This document shows, one piece after another, positions 39,815-48,074 of a stretch of DNA of 64,000 bases (its first letter is position 1; every line of letters starts with the position of its first letter). The stretch is taken from contig CP013997.1 in the NCBI GenBank assembly GCA_001534745.1, forward strand, positions 186,001-250,000. Reading direction: 5' to 3'. Under the pieces are notes generated by a model. That model was not told where the DNA came from. It searched no databases and saw nothing but the letters and a program-made list of their open reading frames with translations. The DNA is from Pseudomonas monteilii (lineage in GTDB: Bacteria > Pseudomonadota > Gammaproteobacteria > Pseudomonadales > Pseudomonadaceae). The position numbers and the translations under genes were made by a program.

Positions 39815-40921
39815 ATGAAGACCCTCACCACCACCCCCCGTGCCGACGGCTTCCACATGCCAGCCGAATGGGCACCGCAGAGCCAGGTGTGGATGATCTG
39901 GCCCGAGCGCCCCGACAACTGGCGCCTGGGTGGCAAGGCGGCACAGGCCGCGCACATCACCCTGGCCAAGGCCATCGCCCGCTTCGAGCCAGTCACGGTC
40001 GGGGTGTCCGCCGGTCAGTACGAAAACGCCCGCAGCCGCCTCGACCTGCCCAACATCCGCGTGGTCGAAATGAGCAGCGATGACGCCTGGGTGCGCGATA
40101 CCGGCCCGACCTTCGTCATCGACGGCCACGGTGAAGTGCGCGGCGTGCACTGGGACTTCAACGCCTGGGGCGGCTTCGAGGGCGGCCTGTACGCGCCCTG
40201 GAACCGGGACCAGGCCGTGGGCGTCAAGGTGCTGGAGATGGAGCGCTGCCAGCGCTACCACACCGAGGGCTTCGTGCTCGAAGGCGGCTCGATCCATGTG
40301 GACGGCGAGGGCACGTTGATCACCACTGAAGAGTGCCTGCTCAACCACAACCGCAACCCCCACCTGGACCGTGCGCAGATCGAGGCGATTCTGCGTGATC
40401 ACCTGGCGGTGGACACTATCGTCTGGCTGCCGGAAGGGCTGTACAACGACGAGACCGACGGGCACGTCGACAACTTCTGCTGCTACGTGCGCCCGGGCGA
40501 AGTGCTGCTGGCCTGGACCGACGACCCGCAGGACCCGAACTACAGCCGCTGCCGCGCCGCCCTCGAGGTGTTGAACGCCAGCCGCGACGCCAAGGGCCGT
40601 GAGTTCCTGGTGCACAAGATGCCCATCCCCGCGCCGCTGTACGCGACGCAAGAGGAGTGCGACGGCGTCGACCAGATCGCCGGCAGCCAGGAGCGCAACC
40701 CCTCGGTGCGCCTGGCCGGTTCCTACGTCAACTTCCTCATCGTCAACGGCGGCATCATCGCTCCGAGCTTCGACGACCCCATGGATGCCGAAGCGCGCAC
40801 CCTGCTGACCACGCTTTTCCCCGACCACGAAGTGGTCATGATCCCGGGTCGCGAACTGCTGCTGGGCGGCGGCAACATCCATTGCCTGACCCAACAGCAA
40901 CCGGCGCCGTACAAGGGGTGA
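39815..40921 (+). CDS. aguA: Agmatine deiminase
   Basis: A 368-residue amidinotransferase-fold enzyme: [79 protein letters not shown] and the C-terminal nucleophile in [13 protein letters not shown]. It hydrolyses agmatine to N-carbamoylputrescine and ammonia. The ATG at 39815 has GAAGAGG upstream. The partner aguB is not adjacent. A GC-rich hairpin (40961-40984) follows. Confidence 0.94.
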   Translation: MKTLTTTPRADGFHMPAEWAPQSQVWMIWPERPDNWRLGGKAAQAAHITLAKAIARFEPVTVGVSAGQYENARSRLDLPNIRVVEMSSDDAWVRDTGPTFVIDGHGEVRGVHWDFNAWGGFEGGLYAPWNRDQAVGVKVLEMERCQRYHTEGFVLEGGSIHVDGEGTLITTEECLLNHNRNPHLDRAQIEAILRDHLAVDTIVWLPEGLYNDETDGHVDNFCCYVRPGEVLLAWTDDPQDPNYSRCRAALEVLNASRDAKGREFLVHKMPIPAPLYATQEECDGVDQIAGSQERNPSVRLAGSYVNFLIVNGGIIAPSFDDPMDAEARTLLTTLFPDHEVVMIPGRELLLGGGNIHCLTQQQPAPYKG

Positions 40922-40960
40922 GTCATTAGCGGCAAGTTGCAAACTGCGAGCTGATCGTGT

Positions 40961-40984
40961 GGGGGGCAGCCATCGGTGCCCCCC
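40961..40984 (+). terminator. Hairpin after aguA
   Basis: GGGGGGCA (40961-40968), loop, TGCCCCCC (40977-40984), 40 bp past the stop; no T-run. Confidence 0.55.
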
Positions 40985-41183
40985 TCAGCCCTATCGTTTA
41001 TCTATCCTCGCTCCAATCGGCCACGCTCTTAGCTTGCAGCTCTTAGCTTGCAGCTTGCACTCTCAGACCCTTCCTACACCCCTCTCAGAAAAAACAGATT
41101 GCACCGATCCCGTCGGCATCTGCGCGTAATTTCTCTGCTAAGCCCCCAACCTTTGGTTATAACGCTCTGCTTTTCACGTTTTT

Positions 41184-41213
41184 TTGACATCTTCGCTTCA
41201 GCGCGGCTAGGAT
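41184..41213 (+). promoter_or_regulatory. Sigma70-type promoter for OprQ-like porin
   Basis: TTGACA (41184-41189), an 18-nt spacer and TAGGAT (41208-41213): a consensus -35 and a near-consensus -10. This would give a leader of about 160 nt before the porin ATG at 41379. Confidence 0.65.
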
Positions 41214-41378
41214 GCCGCGTCCGCCTGTTGACCCTTACCGGTTTGTGACCGTGGGCGCCCCTGCCGTCTTCGGCGAGCGCCGCCCGTCCAGACCTGTAAA
41301 ACGTCGAACCTGCGAAGGGGCGTCAGGCCCGGCGTTTCGTTCAACAGCGCGTTTTTGATTCGCTACAAGGAAAACAAC

Positions 41379-42668
41379 ATGTTCAAAACCAGGATCAGTC
41401 TCGTCGCCGTGGCGCTGATGGCCGCGACCCAGGCTCAGGCCAATGACCAGGCCGCCAGCAACGGCTTCATCGAAGACAGCAGCGCCAGCGTGCTGCTGCG
41501 CAACGCCTACATCCACCGCGACAAGAAGCACGGCGCCTCGAACCAGGCCGAATGGGGCCAGGGCTTCATCGGCACCTTCGCGTCGGGCTTCACCCAGGGC
41601 ACCGTGGGCGTGGGCGTCGATGCCTTCGGCCTGTACGCCCTGCGCCTGGACGGCGGCAAGGGCCGCAACGGCGGGGCGGGTGTCGACTTCTTCAAGCCGA
41701 GCGACGGCGAGCCGACCAACTCCCCGCACAACCTGGCGCGTGCTGGCGCGGCGATCAAGTTCCGCGTGTCCAACACCGTGCTCAAGTACGGCGACATGAT
41801 GCCGTCGCTGCCGGTCCTGCAATACGACGACTCGCGCCTGCTGCCAGAAAGCTTCGCGGGCACCATGATCACCTCCAAGGAGATCGACGGCCTGGAGCTG
41901 AACGCCGGCCGCTTCACCCAGGAAGCGCGCAAGAGCATGGAAAGCCGCGACAGCGGCGGCCTGAAGTCGATCAACGTGTTGGGCGGCAGCTACAAGTTCA
42001 CCGACAACCTGTCGGCCTCGCTGTACACCTCGGACATCGAGGACGTGCTGAAGAAGCACTACCTGGGCGTCAACTACGTCCATGCGATCGCCGACGATCA
42101 GGCACTGACCCTGGACTTCAACGGCTACAAGACCAGCATCGACAGCAAGTACGAGCGTGAAGCCGGCCTGACCGGTGACTCCAACACCATCTGGAGCCTG
42201 GCCGCGACCTACGCGTACGGCCCGCACTCGTTCACCCTGGCGCACCAGCGCAGCACCGGCAGCACCGGCTACAACTACGGCTGGTACCAGAACCGTGGCG
42301 GCGTCGGCGACGGCGGCTCGACCATCTACCTGGCCAACTCCTACTGGTCCGACTTCAACGCCGAGGACGAGCGCTCCTGGCAGGTCGCCTACGGCCTGGA
42401 CTTCAGCGCCTACGGCGTGCCGGGCCTGAGCTACAAGGTCGCCTACGTGCGGGGTGACAACATCAACACCCACGGCTTCGGCGAAGGCAAGGAGCGCGAG
42501 TTGTTCAACCAGGTGCGCTACGTCGTTCAGGAAGGCCCGGCCAAGGACCTCTCGGTCAAGCTGCGCAGCTCGATCCTGCGGACTTCCAACAGCGTGCGCC
42601 AGAACGGCTACAACGACGACGGCAACGAAGTGCGCGTGTTCGTCGAATACCCGATCAGCATTCTCTGA
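41379..42668 (+). CDS. oprQ: OprD-family outer-membrane porin (OprQ-like)
   Basis: A 429-residue porin with signal peptide (MFKTRISLVAVALMAATQAQA, then NDQAAS). The mature N-terminus NGFIEDSSASVLLRNAYIHRDKK and GVGVDAFGLYALRLDGGKGRNG are OprD-family signatures; the C-terminus EVRVFVEYPISIL is the closing strand. The OprQ assignment is by overall resemblance and neighbourhood. The ATG at 41379 has AAGGAAAACAAC directly upstream, which also nearly matches an Hfq/Crc binding motif. A long leader follows the promoter at 41184. Confidence 0.82.
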   Translation: MFKTRISLVAVALMAATQAQANDQAASNGFIEDSSASVLLRNAYIHRDKKHGASNQAEWGQGFIGTFASGFTQGTVGVGVDAFGLYALRLDGGKGRNGGAGVDFFKPSDGEPTNSPHNLARAGAAIKFRVSNTVLKYGDMMPSLPVLQYDDSRLLPESFAGTMITSKEIDGLELNAGRFTQEARKSMESRDSGGLKSINVLGGSYKFTDNLSASLYTSDIEDVLKKHYLGVNYVHAIADDQALTLDFNGYKTSIDSKYEREAGLTGDSNTIWSLAATYAYGPHSFTLAHQRSTGSTGYNYGWYQNRGGVGDGGSTIYLANSYWSDFNAEDERSWQVAYGLDFSAYGVPGLSYKVAYVRGDNINTHGFGEGKERELFNQVRYVVQEGPAKDLSVKLRSSILRTSNSVRQNGYNDDGNEVRVFVEYPISIL

Positions 42669-42720
42669 TCCTCTGGACGGGGTGGCGTGAAGTTTTGCAG
42701 CACGCTATCCCCGACCGCAC

Positions 42721-42779
42721 CGATGTCCCTGTGAGCGAGCACGTGTTTCGCGTGTCGCGACGTCATCGAAGGGACATCG
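42721..42779. other. Long inverted repeat between convergent oprQ and kinase gene
   Basis: CGATGTCCC (42721-42729) and GGGACATCG (42771-42779) are perfect 9-bp arms enclosing 41 nt that themselves hold GAGCGAGCACG/CGTGTCGCG-type pairing. It lies about 50 bp after the porin stop and may serve as a bidirectional terminator or structured 3' end. Confidence 0.4.
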
Positions 42780-42835
42780 TGTTTCGGGCATTCCGGTCTG
42801 TTCAGGCCCTCTTCATGCCTTCCCTCGATCACCTC

Positions 42836-44224
42836 TCACGCCTCTGGCTCGACCGGTAAGCTCACCGTCGCCTGCAACCCGCCGCCTTCCCGATTCGCCA
42901 GCCTCAACTGCCCGCCATGACTCGCCGCGATCCGCTGGGCGATGCTCAACCCCAGGCCATAGCCGCCATGGGCCCGATTGCGTGAGCCCTCACCCCGCAC
43001 GAACGGCTCGACGATGCTCGCCAGCTGGGCCGGATCGATGCCTGGCCCGCGATCTTCCACGTGCACGCACACCCAGCCCGCTTCGCGCTCCAGGCGGACA
43101 CCGACCTCGCGGCCATAGCGCAGGGCATTGGTGATCAGGTTCTGCAGGCAGCGCTGCATCATCAGCGCGTCCACTTCTACAGCACCTACGCTGCCTTGCA
43201 CCGGCAAGGGCTCGTCGGCACTGGCCAGGTCGGCGCAGACCCGACTCACCAGACGTTCCAGAGTCACGACCTGCAGGTTCTGCTGCTCGCCGGCCTGCAG
43301 GTAATCGAGCACCTGGCCGATCATGCCGTCCATCTGCGCGACGTTCTGGCGCAGGCGGTCCTTGTCCACGCCCTCGGGCAGGCGCTCGAGGCGCAGGCGC
43401 ATGCGGGTCAGGGGTGTGCGCAGGTCGTGGGAGACCGCCGCCAGGAAGTAGGCCTTGTCATGGATCATGCCCACCAGCCGCTGCTGCATGGCGTTGAACG
43501 CCTGCGCCGCCTGACGCACCTCGTGCGGCCCGTCCAGCCGTAGCGGCGGCTGCGCCAGGTTCTGGCCCAGCCCGCGCGCCGCTTCGCTCAGCCGTTGCAG
43601 CGGCCGCAGGCACAAGCGCACCGCGACCAGGCAGACCACCAGCACCGCGATGATGCGCAACACATAGACACGCAGCAGGTAGTCGCCGATCAGCACCCAG
43701 GCCGACTCGCCGCTCCAGCCCTGCAGTTCACGACCCTCGACGATCAGCCAGTGACCGTCCGGCAGCCCCACCGCGAAGCGCAGGTGTGCCTGGGCCGTGC
43801 GCAGACCGAACAGGCTGTGCCAGACCACCGGACGCCCCTGTTCATCGATCAGTTCACCGAGCAGCAAGCGGACGGCCCGTGGCTGACCCAACTCGTGGGT
43901 GAGTGCCTGGTTGAGGAGCAGCTCGATCCGATGCCGACCGGGCCGATCGTCATGGCGCGTGGCAGGCAGCCGGTCGGCGCAGCGCACTCGGTAGCGCGGC
44001 GGCACTTGGGCGCTGGGCACATGGCAATCGGCCTGGGCGATGAGCGGAGCGGCCCGCGCCGCCATCAGGCGCACCGGCGCCTCCAGCACCTGGGCGAAGC
44101 GCACGTCGAACCAGATGCTGCTGGACATTAGCTGCACCACCAGGGTGCCGCTGACCATGATCAGCAACAGTTGACCGAACAGCGTCCGCGGCCACAGGCG
44201 GCGGAGCAGGGCAGGGACGGCCAC
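42836..44224 (-). CDS. Sensor histidine kinase of a siderophore-linked two-component system
   Basis: A 462-residue kinase with TM1 about residues 15-36, a periplasmic domain of roughly 140 residues containing two cysteines (ADCHV, RCADRL), TM2 about 186-206 and HAMP. Its phosphoacceptor histidine is in LAAVSHDLRTPLTRMRLRLERL, with N box NLITNALRYG and G boxes DRGPGIDP and GGYGLGLSIA. A GTG start at 44224 follows the regulator stop by one base. Position opposite a TonB receptor recalls PfeS/PirS, kinases that detect ferric siderophores; the signal here is inferred. Confidence 0.86.
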   Translation of the reverse strand: MAVPALLRRLWPRTLFGQLLLIMVSGTLVVQLMSSSIWFDVRFAQVLEAPVRLMAARAAPLIAQADCHVPSAQVPPRYRVRCADRLPATRHDDRPGRHRIELLLNQALTHELGQPRAVRLLLGELIDEQGRPVVWHSLFGLRTAQAHLRFAVGLPDGHWLIVEGRELQGWSGESAWVLIGDYLLRVYVLRIIAVLVVCLVAVRLCLRPLQRLSEAARGLGQNLAQPPLRLDGPHEVRQAAQAFNAMQQRLVGMIHDKAYFLAAVSHDLRTPLTRMRLRLERLPEGVDKDRLRQNVAQMDGMIGQVLDYLQAGEQQNLQVVTLERLVSRVCADLASADEPLPVQGSVGAVEVDALMMQRCLQNLITNALRYGREVGVRLEREAGWVCVHVEDRGPGIDPAQLASIVEPFVRGEGSRNRAHGGYGLGLSIAQRIAASHGGQLRLANREGGGLQATVSLPVEPEA

Positions 44225-44225
44225 C

Positions 44226-44942
44226 TCAGCTGGCCGCGACGGCGCGCGCGATGCTCAGCAGGTAGCCTTCGTTGCGGATGGTGAGGATCTGCACGCCGCT
44301 GTCCGGGAGGCGTTGCAGGTGCTGGCGCAGGCGGCTGACGCACATGTCTACCGAGCGGTCCTCGGGCAGGTGGTCACGACCGAAGGCACTGCGCGTCAGT
44401 AGATCCCGCGAGACCACGCGCTCGCTGGCTTCGAGCAGCTCGCGCAGGACCCGATGGTCGGAGCGCGGCAAGGTCAAGGTCGTGCCATCGGGGAAGGTCA
44501 GCAGGCGCTTGACCGAGTCCAGCCGATGCCCGGCGAAGGCCTGCACCGTCTCGTCCTGGGTGTCGGCGCATTCGAGCCGCTGGGGGCGGCGCAGCACGGC
44601 CTTGATGCGGGCGATCAGCTCACGCGGCTCGAAGGGTTTGGCCAGGTAATCGTCGGCGCCGACTTCCAACCCGACGATGCGGTCGAGGGTGCTGCCCTTG
44701 GCCGACAGCATGATCACCGCCAGCCCCGGGTGCGCCTGCAAGTGCCGGCACAGGCTCAGGCCATCCTCGCCCGGCAGCATCAGGTCCAGCACCACCAGAT
44801 CGACCTTGTGCCGCGCCAACTGGGCGCGCATCTGCACACCGTCGGCCGCCGCGATCACGGTATGGCCGGCCTCGCTGAGGTAGTCGCAGAGCAGTTCGCG
44901 GATCTCGTCGTCATCGTCGACGACCAGCAGGGTGGCATTCAT
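44226..44942 (-). CDS. OmpR-family response regulator, divergent from TonB receptor
   Basis: A 238-residue regulator: receiver with Asp53 in [12 protein letters not shown] and Lys in DYLAKPFEPRE. The winged-helix DNA-binding domain is LPRSDHRVLRELLEASERVVSRDLLTRSAFG...DRSVDMCVSRLRQHLQ...ILTIRNEGYLLS. It is the first gene of a two-gene unit with the kinase. The 134-bp gap to the receptor gene (44943-45076) should contain its target site. An activator role for the receptor is inferred by analogy to PfeR/PirR. Confidence 0.88.
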   Translation of the reverse strand: MNATLLVVDDDDEIRELLCDYLSEAGHTVIAAADGVQMRAQLARHKVDLVVLDLMLPGEDGLSLCRHLQAHPGLAVIMLSAKGSTLDRIVGLEVGADDYLAKPFEPRELIARIKAVLRRPQRLECADTQDETVQAFAGHRLDSVKRLLTFPDGTTLTLPRSDHRVLRELLEASERVVSRDLLTRSAFGRDHLPEDRSVDMCVSRLRQHLQRLPDSGVQILTIRNEGYLLSIARAVAAS

Positions 44943-45076
44943 GGGTCACGGCCTCGTTGGAAGATGCTGGCGCTCATTACGTTCGATTACATCCCCGTAC
45001 AAGCTCGTCATGGAGCCCGAGAGCCGCATTCGTAGAATCCTACCAAAAAATCATCTGCGAATACGACGCTTTCCCA

Positions 45077-47371
45077 ATGACATCATCGAACCGCATTACC
45101 GTCTCACCCTTCATCAACCGGGGCGGCAGCCGCCTGACCCCATTGGCCGCCTGCATCGCCTTGAGCCTCAGCCACGGCGCGTTCGCCGCCGATGTCCAGC
45201 CCCTGCAACTGGATGCCACCCAGATCGAAGACAGCGCCCTGATCGCCGATGACGCCGGCCAGATCGGCTATACCGTCGAGTCCACGCGCAGCTCCACGGG
45301 CCTGGACCTCACGCCTCGGCAGACCCCGCAGTCGGTCACCACCATCACCCGCCAGCAGATGGACGACCGGCAGATCCAGACCATCGAGCAGGCGCTGGAA
45401 ACCACGCCCGGCGTCACCGCCAGCAAGGCCGAGGTAGGCGGGCGTACTGACTACCGCGCGCGCGGGTACTCCATCAGCAACTGGAAGGTCGACGGCCTGC
45501 AGTTTCAGGGCGGTTCGGACTTCAACGGCGGCGGCAACGCCCTGAACATGGACCTCTACGAGCGCATCGACATCGTGCGCGGCGCCAACGGCCTGCTGGG
45601 CGGCACGGGCGACCCGTCGGCCACGGTCGACCTGATCCGCAAGACCCCGACCCGCACCTTCGGCGGCAGCGCCTACGCCACCTACGGCAGCTGGGACAAG
45701 CGTCGCCTGGGCGCCGACCTGAACCTGCCGCTGTCCGAGGACGGTCGCTTGCGCTCGCGCTTCGTGATGACCCAGCAGGAGGCCGACTCCTTCCGCGATC
45801 ACCAGTCCGACCGCAGCCGCGCCGCCCTGGCCACCTTCGCCTTCGACCTGGACGACGCCACCACCGTCGGTGCCGGCTTCCAGTACGAGTACAACAAGGT
45901 CGTCGGCGGCGGCTGGGGCGCGAACATCCCGATCTGGTACGCCAACGGCCGCAAGACCGGCCTGCCACGCAGCACCAACGTGGTGCCCAGCTGGAGCTTC
46001 GGCGAATATACCACCCGTACCACCTTCGGCTCGTTGCAGCACCGCTTCGACAATGACTGGAACCTGGACCTGCGCGTGGCCCAGAGCAGCAGCGATGCGC
46101 TCAACCACCGCGGCCTGGCCAAGGTCAACTCGGCTGGCCGTGGCCGCTTCGGCGGGTACTGGAACGAGGACGGCAGTGGCGCGATCCTCAACGGCCTGCA
46201 CAGCTCGACCGACACCACCCAGCAGTCCGCGCAGATCGACCTGGACGGCCCGTTCCAGCTGTTCGGCCGCACCCACCAGGCCATGGTCGGCTACAACGAC
46301 AGCCGCACCGTCGCCTGGTCGCCCCAGTACAGCTGCACCCTGGTCGGCGCCGACCGCATCAGCGCGCCCTCGGTGGGCTGCCAGTTCCGCGCCAACAACG
46401 GCTTCCCGGTCAGCAACTGGTACGACGACGTGGACGATGACTTCGACATGCTCACGTCCAGGACCGGCCTGCACAGCAAGACCACCACCCGCCTGCAAGG
46501 CCTGTACGCCGCCACCCGCCTGAGCGTTACTGACCCACTGTCGGTCATCCTCGGCGTGCGCAGCAGCGACTACAGCGCCATCACCCGCAGCACCGCCGGC
46601 GTGCGCAGCAGCCAGCAAGAGCACGGCATCGTCACCCCGTACATGGGCGTGGTGTACGACCTCAACGACACCTACTCGCTGTACGCCAGCTACACCGACA
46701 TCTTCACCCCCCAGAGCGCCGAGACCAGCACCGGCGGCAAGGTCGAGCCGATCCGCGGACAAAGCTACGAAACCGGCCTCAAGGGCGAATGGTTCGACGG
46801 CCGCCTGAACGCCTCGGCGGCGTACTTCCGCACCAAGCAGGAAAACAAGGCCGTGACCGACGGCGACCTGCTGACCCCGACCGGCGACACCGCCTATACG
46901 ACCGGCACTGGCCAGGAAACCGACGGCATCGACCTGGAACTGGCCGGCGCCCTGACCCCGAACTGGAACGTCTACGCCGGCTACACCTACCTGCACTTCC
47001 GCCGCGTGGACAGCGATGGGCGCAGTGATCCGTCGCACCTGTTCAAGGCCTCCACCACCTACCGCCTGTCCGGCCCGCTCGAGCGTTTGACGCTGGGGGC
47101 TGGGGTGACTGCGCAGAGCAACATCCGCGCATTGTCCTCGCCGGCGGGGCAGCCGGTGAATGGGGTGAGCAGCGGGTCGACCGATGTGAACTGGTCGGGG
47201 TATGCGATCTGGAATGCCATGGCCAAGTATCAGGTGACGGATGAGACGGCGGTGAGCCTTAACGTCAATAACCTGTTCGACAAGCATTACTACACGCGGT
47301 ATGGGTTCTATGCCGGGGCGATTTATGGGGATCCGCGGAGTATGGCGGTGACGGTGAGTACGGCGTTTTGA
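45077..47371 (+). CDS. TonB-dependent siderophore receptor
   Basis: A 764-residue outer-membrane receptor. The signal peptide ends near SHGAFAADV, the plug domain carries LDLTPRQTPQSVTTITRQQMDDRQIQTIEQALETTPGV and GNALNMDLYERIDIVRGANGLLGGTGDPSATVDLIRK, and the 22-strand barrel ends with the terminal aromatic in VTVSTAF. No N-terminal signalling (STN) domain is present, so control is not by an anti-sigma factor but probably by the divergent two-component system. The plug resembles FpvA/FoxA-type hydroxamate receptors; the ligand is unproven. The ATG at 45077 has a weak ribosome site. I saw no clear Fur box upstream. Confidence 0.88.
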   Translation: MTSSNRITVSPFINRGGSRLTPLAACIALSLSHGAFAADVQPLQLDATQIEDSALIADDAGQIGYTVESTRSSTGLDLTPRQTPQSVTTITRQQMDDRQIQTIEQALETTPGVTASKAEVGGRTDYRARGYSISNWKVDGLQFQGGSDFNGGGNALNMDLYERIDIVRGANGLLGGTGDPSATVDLIRKTPTRTFGGSAYATYGSWDKRRLGADLNLPLSEDGRLRSRFVMTQQEADSFRDHQSDRSRAALATFAFDLDDATTVGAGFQYEYNKVVGGGWGANIPIWYANGRKTGLPRSTNVVPSWSFGEYTTRTTFGSLQHRFDNDWNLDLRVAQSSSDALNHRGLAKVNSAGRGRFGGYWNEDGSGAILNGLHSSTDTTQQSAQIDLDGPFQLFGRTHQAMVGYNDSRTVAWSPQYSCTLVGADRISAPSVGCQFRANNGFPVSNWYDDVDDDFDMLTSRTGLHSKTTTRLQGLYAATRLSVTDPLSVILGVRSSDYSAITRSTAGVRSSQQEHGIVTPYMGVVYDLNDTYSLYASYTDIFTPQSAETSTGGKVEPIRGQSYETGLKGEWFDGRLNASAAYFRTKQENKAVTDGDLLTPTGDTAYTTGTGQETDGIDLELAGALTPNWNVYAGYTYLHFRRVDSDGRSDPSHLFKASTTYRLSGPLERLTLGAGVTAQSNIRALSSPAGQPVNGVSSGSTDVNWSGYAIWNAMAKYQVTDETAVSLNVNNLFDKHYYTRYGFYAGAIYGDPRSMAVTVSTAF

Positions 47372-47471
47372 GGTGAGGTGAAGTTGAGGGAGCTGTGTGG
47401 AGCATGCTCAGGGGCTAGGCTGTGTACTCGCTAAAACACCTTCAGCCTTGCCTGCGCTATCTCCATCCTTG

Positions 47472-47521
47472 GGTCGGCGTGAAACCGCCGACCTGTGGGA
47501 GCCAGCTTGCTGGCGATGAGG
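47472..47521 (+). repeat. Inverted repeat plus degenerate REP element
   Basis: GGTCGGCG (47472-47479) and CGCCGACC (47486-47493) form a stem, followed directly by GTGGGAGCCAGCTTGCTGGCGAT, a variant of the REP core with a changed centre. Lies between the TonB receptor and the RelB-like gene. Confidence 0.6.
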
Positions 47522-47641
47522 GCTGTGAAGGCTGTAAAGATGCAGACTGCTGCAATGGCAGCCAAGCATCCTGTGAAGCGCTGCTCAGAAAGCATGCGCT
47601 CAGATCTTGAAGAGCAATGACCATTTCTTGAGGACGTTTCC

Positions 47642-47881
47642 ATGGCATGGATAAGTGTTCGCGTCGATGACGAGTTGAAAATGCGTGCTGACAAGGAGCT
47701 GGAGAAGCTTGGTGTCACGCCGGCGGAGCTGATGCGTCAAGCACTTCGGTACGTAGCCAAAGGTGGAAATTTGCCTTTCGAGACAATCCCTGTAATGGAT
47801 GAGGATGAGGCTCTATCGGTCAAGGTGGGAGAGCGGTTGGCACGTCCACAGCGGGTTAAGGTTTCGTTGGATGGCCTGTAG
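47642..47881 (+). CDS. RelB/DinJ-family antitoxin
   Basis: A 79-residue protein: MAWISVRVDDELKMRADKELEKLGVTPAELMRQALRYVAKGGNLPFE is the ribbon-helix-helix domain typical of RelB/DinJ antitoxins. The LPFE element and acidic, less structured C-terminal half are also typical. Such proteins bind their own promoter and neutralise a RelE/YafQ-type RNase. RBS GAGGA is upstream of the ATG. No intact toxin follows: only a short overlapping frame (47870-48005). It sits at the edge of the lower-GC patch, so it may be an orphan or a remnant. Confidence 0.8.
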   Translation: MAWISVRVDDELKMRADKELEKLGVTPAELMRQALRYVAKGGNLPFETIPVMDEDEALSVKVGERLARPQRVKVSLDGL

Positions 47882-48005
47882 TTCTGAGTTCGACCGACAT
47901 GCCCGTAAGAATGGCGAACGCTTGGGACTGCGGCAAGACAGCAGTCGTAAAGAAGTATCCGCCACACGTGACGTTCAATCTGTCGATTCAAGCTGGGGCA
48001 ACTGA
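47870..48005 (+). pseudogene. Possible remnant of RelE-type toxin
   Basis: A frame overlapping the antitoxin stop reads MACSSEFDRHARKNGERLGL. The EFDRHARKNG part recalls the N-terminus of RelE/HigB-type toxins, but after about 20 residues the sequence loses any toxin pattern and stops at 44 codons instead of the usual 80-100. The position after a RelB-like gene supports a decayed toxin. The evidence is thin. Confidence 0.3.
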
Positions 48006-48074
48006 CAAAGGTGATGCTCGACGATAAAGCAAGCACCAATACTAAGATTTCAATCGAGGGCTTCGCAGCCTGTT

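Larger units (their letters stand above)
40922..41378. other. aguA-porin intergenic region with short direct repeats
   Basis: No gene is supported. It holds the aguA hairpin, a cluster of the direct repeat CTTAGCTTGCAGC (two copies around 41030-41055, with a third partial AGCTTGCA), then an AT-rich stretch leading into the porin promoter at 41184-41213. The CTTAGCTTGCAGC-type motif is a common Pseudomonas intergenic repeat (recalled, not searched). Confidence 0.55.

Noticed and set aside
45104..47287. A 727-codon minus-strand open frame antisense to the TonB receptor
   Set aside because: Low-complexity V/A/G/Q composition with no motif; the sense frame has plug and barrel signatures.
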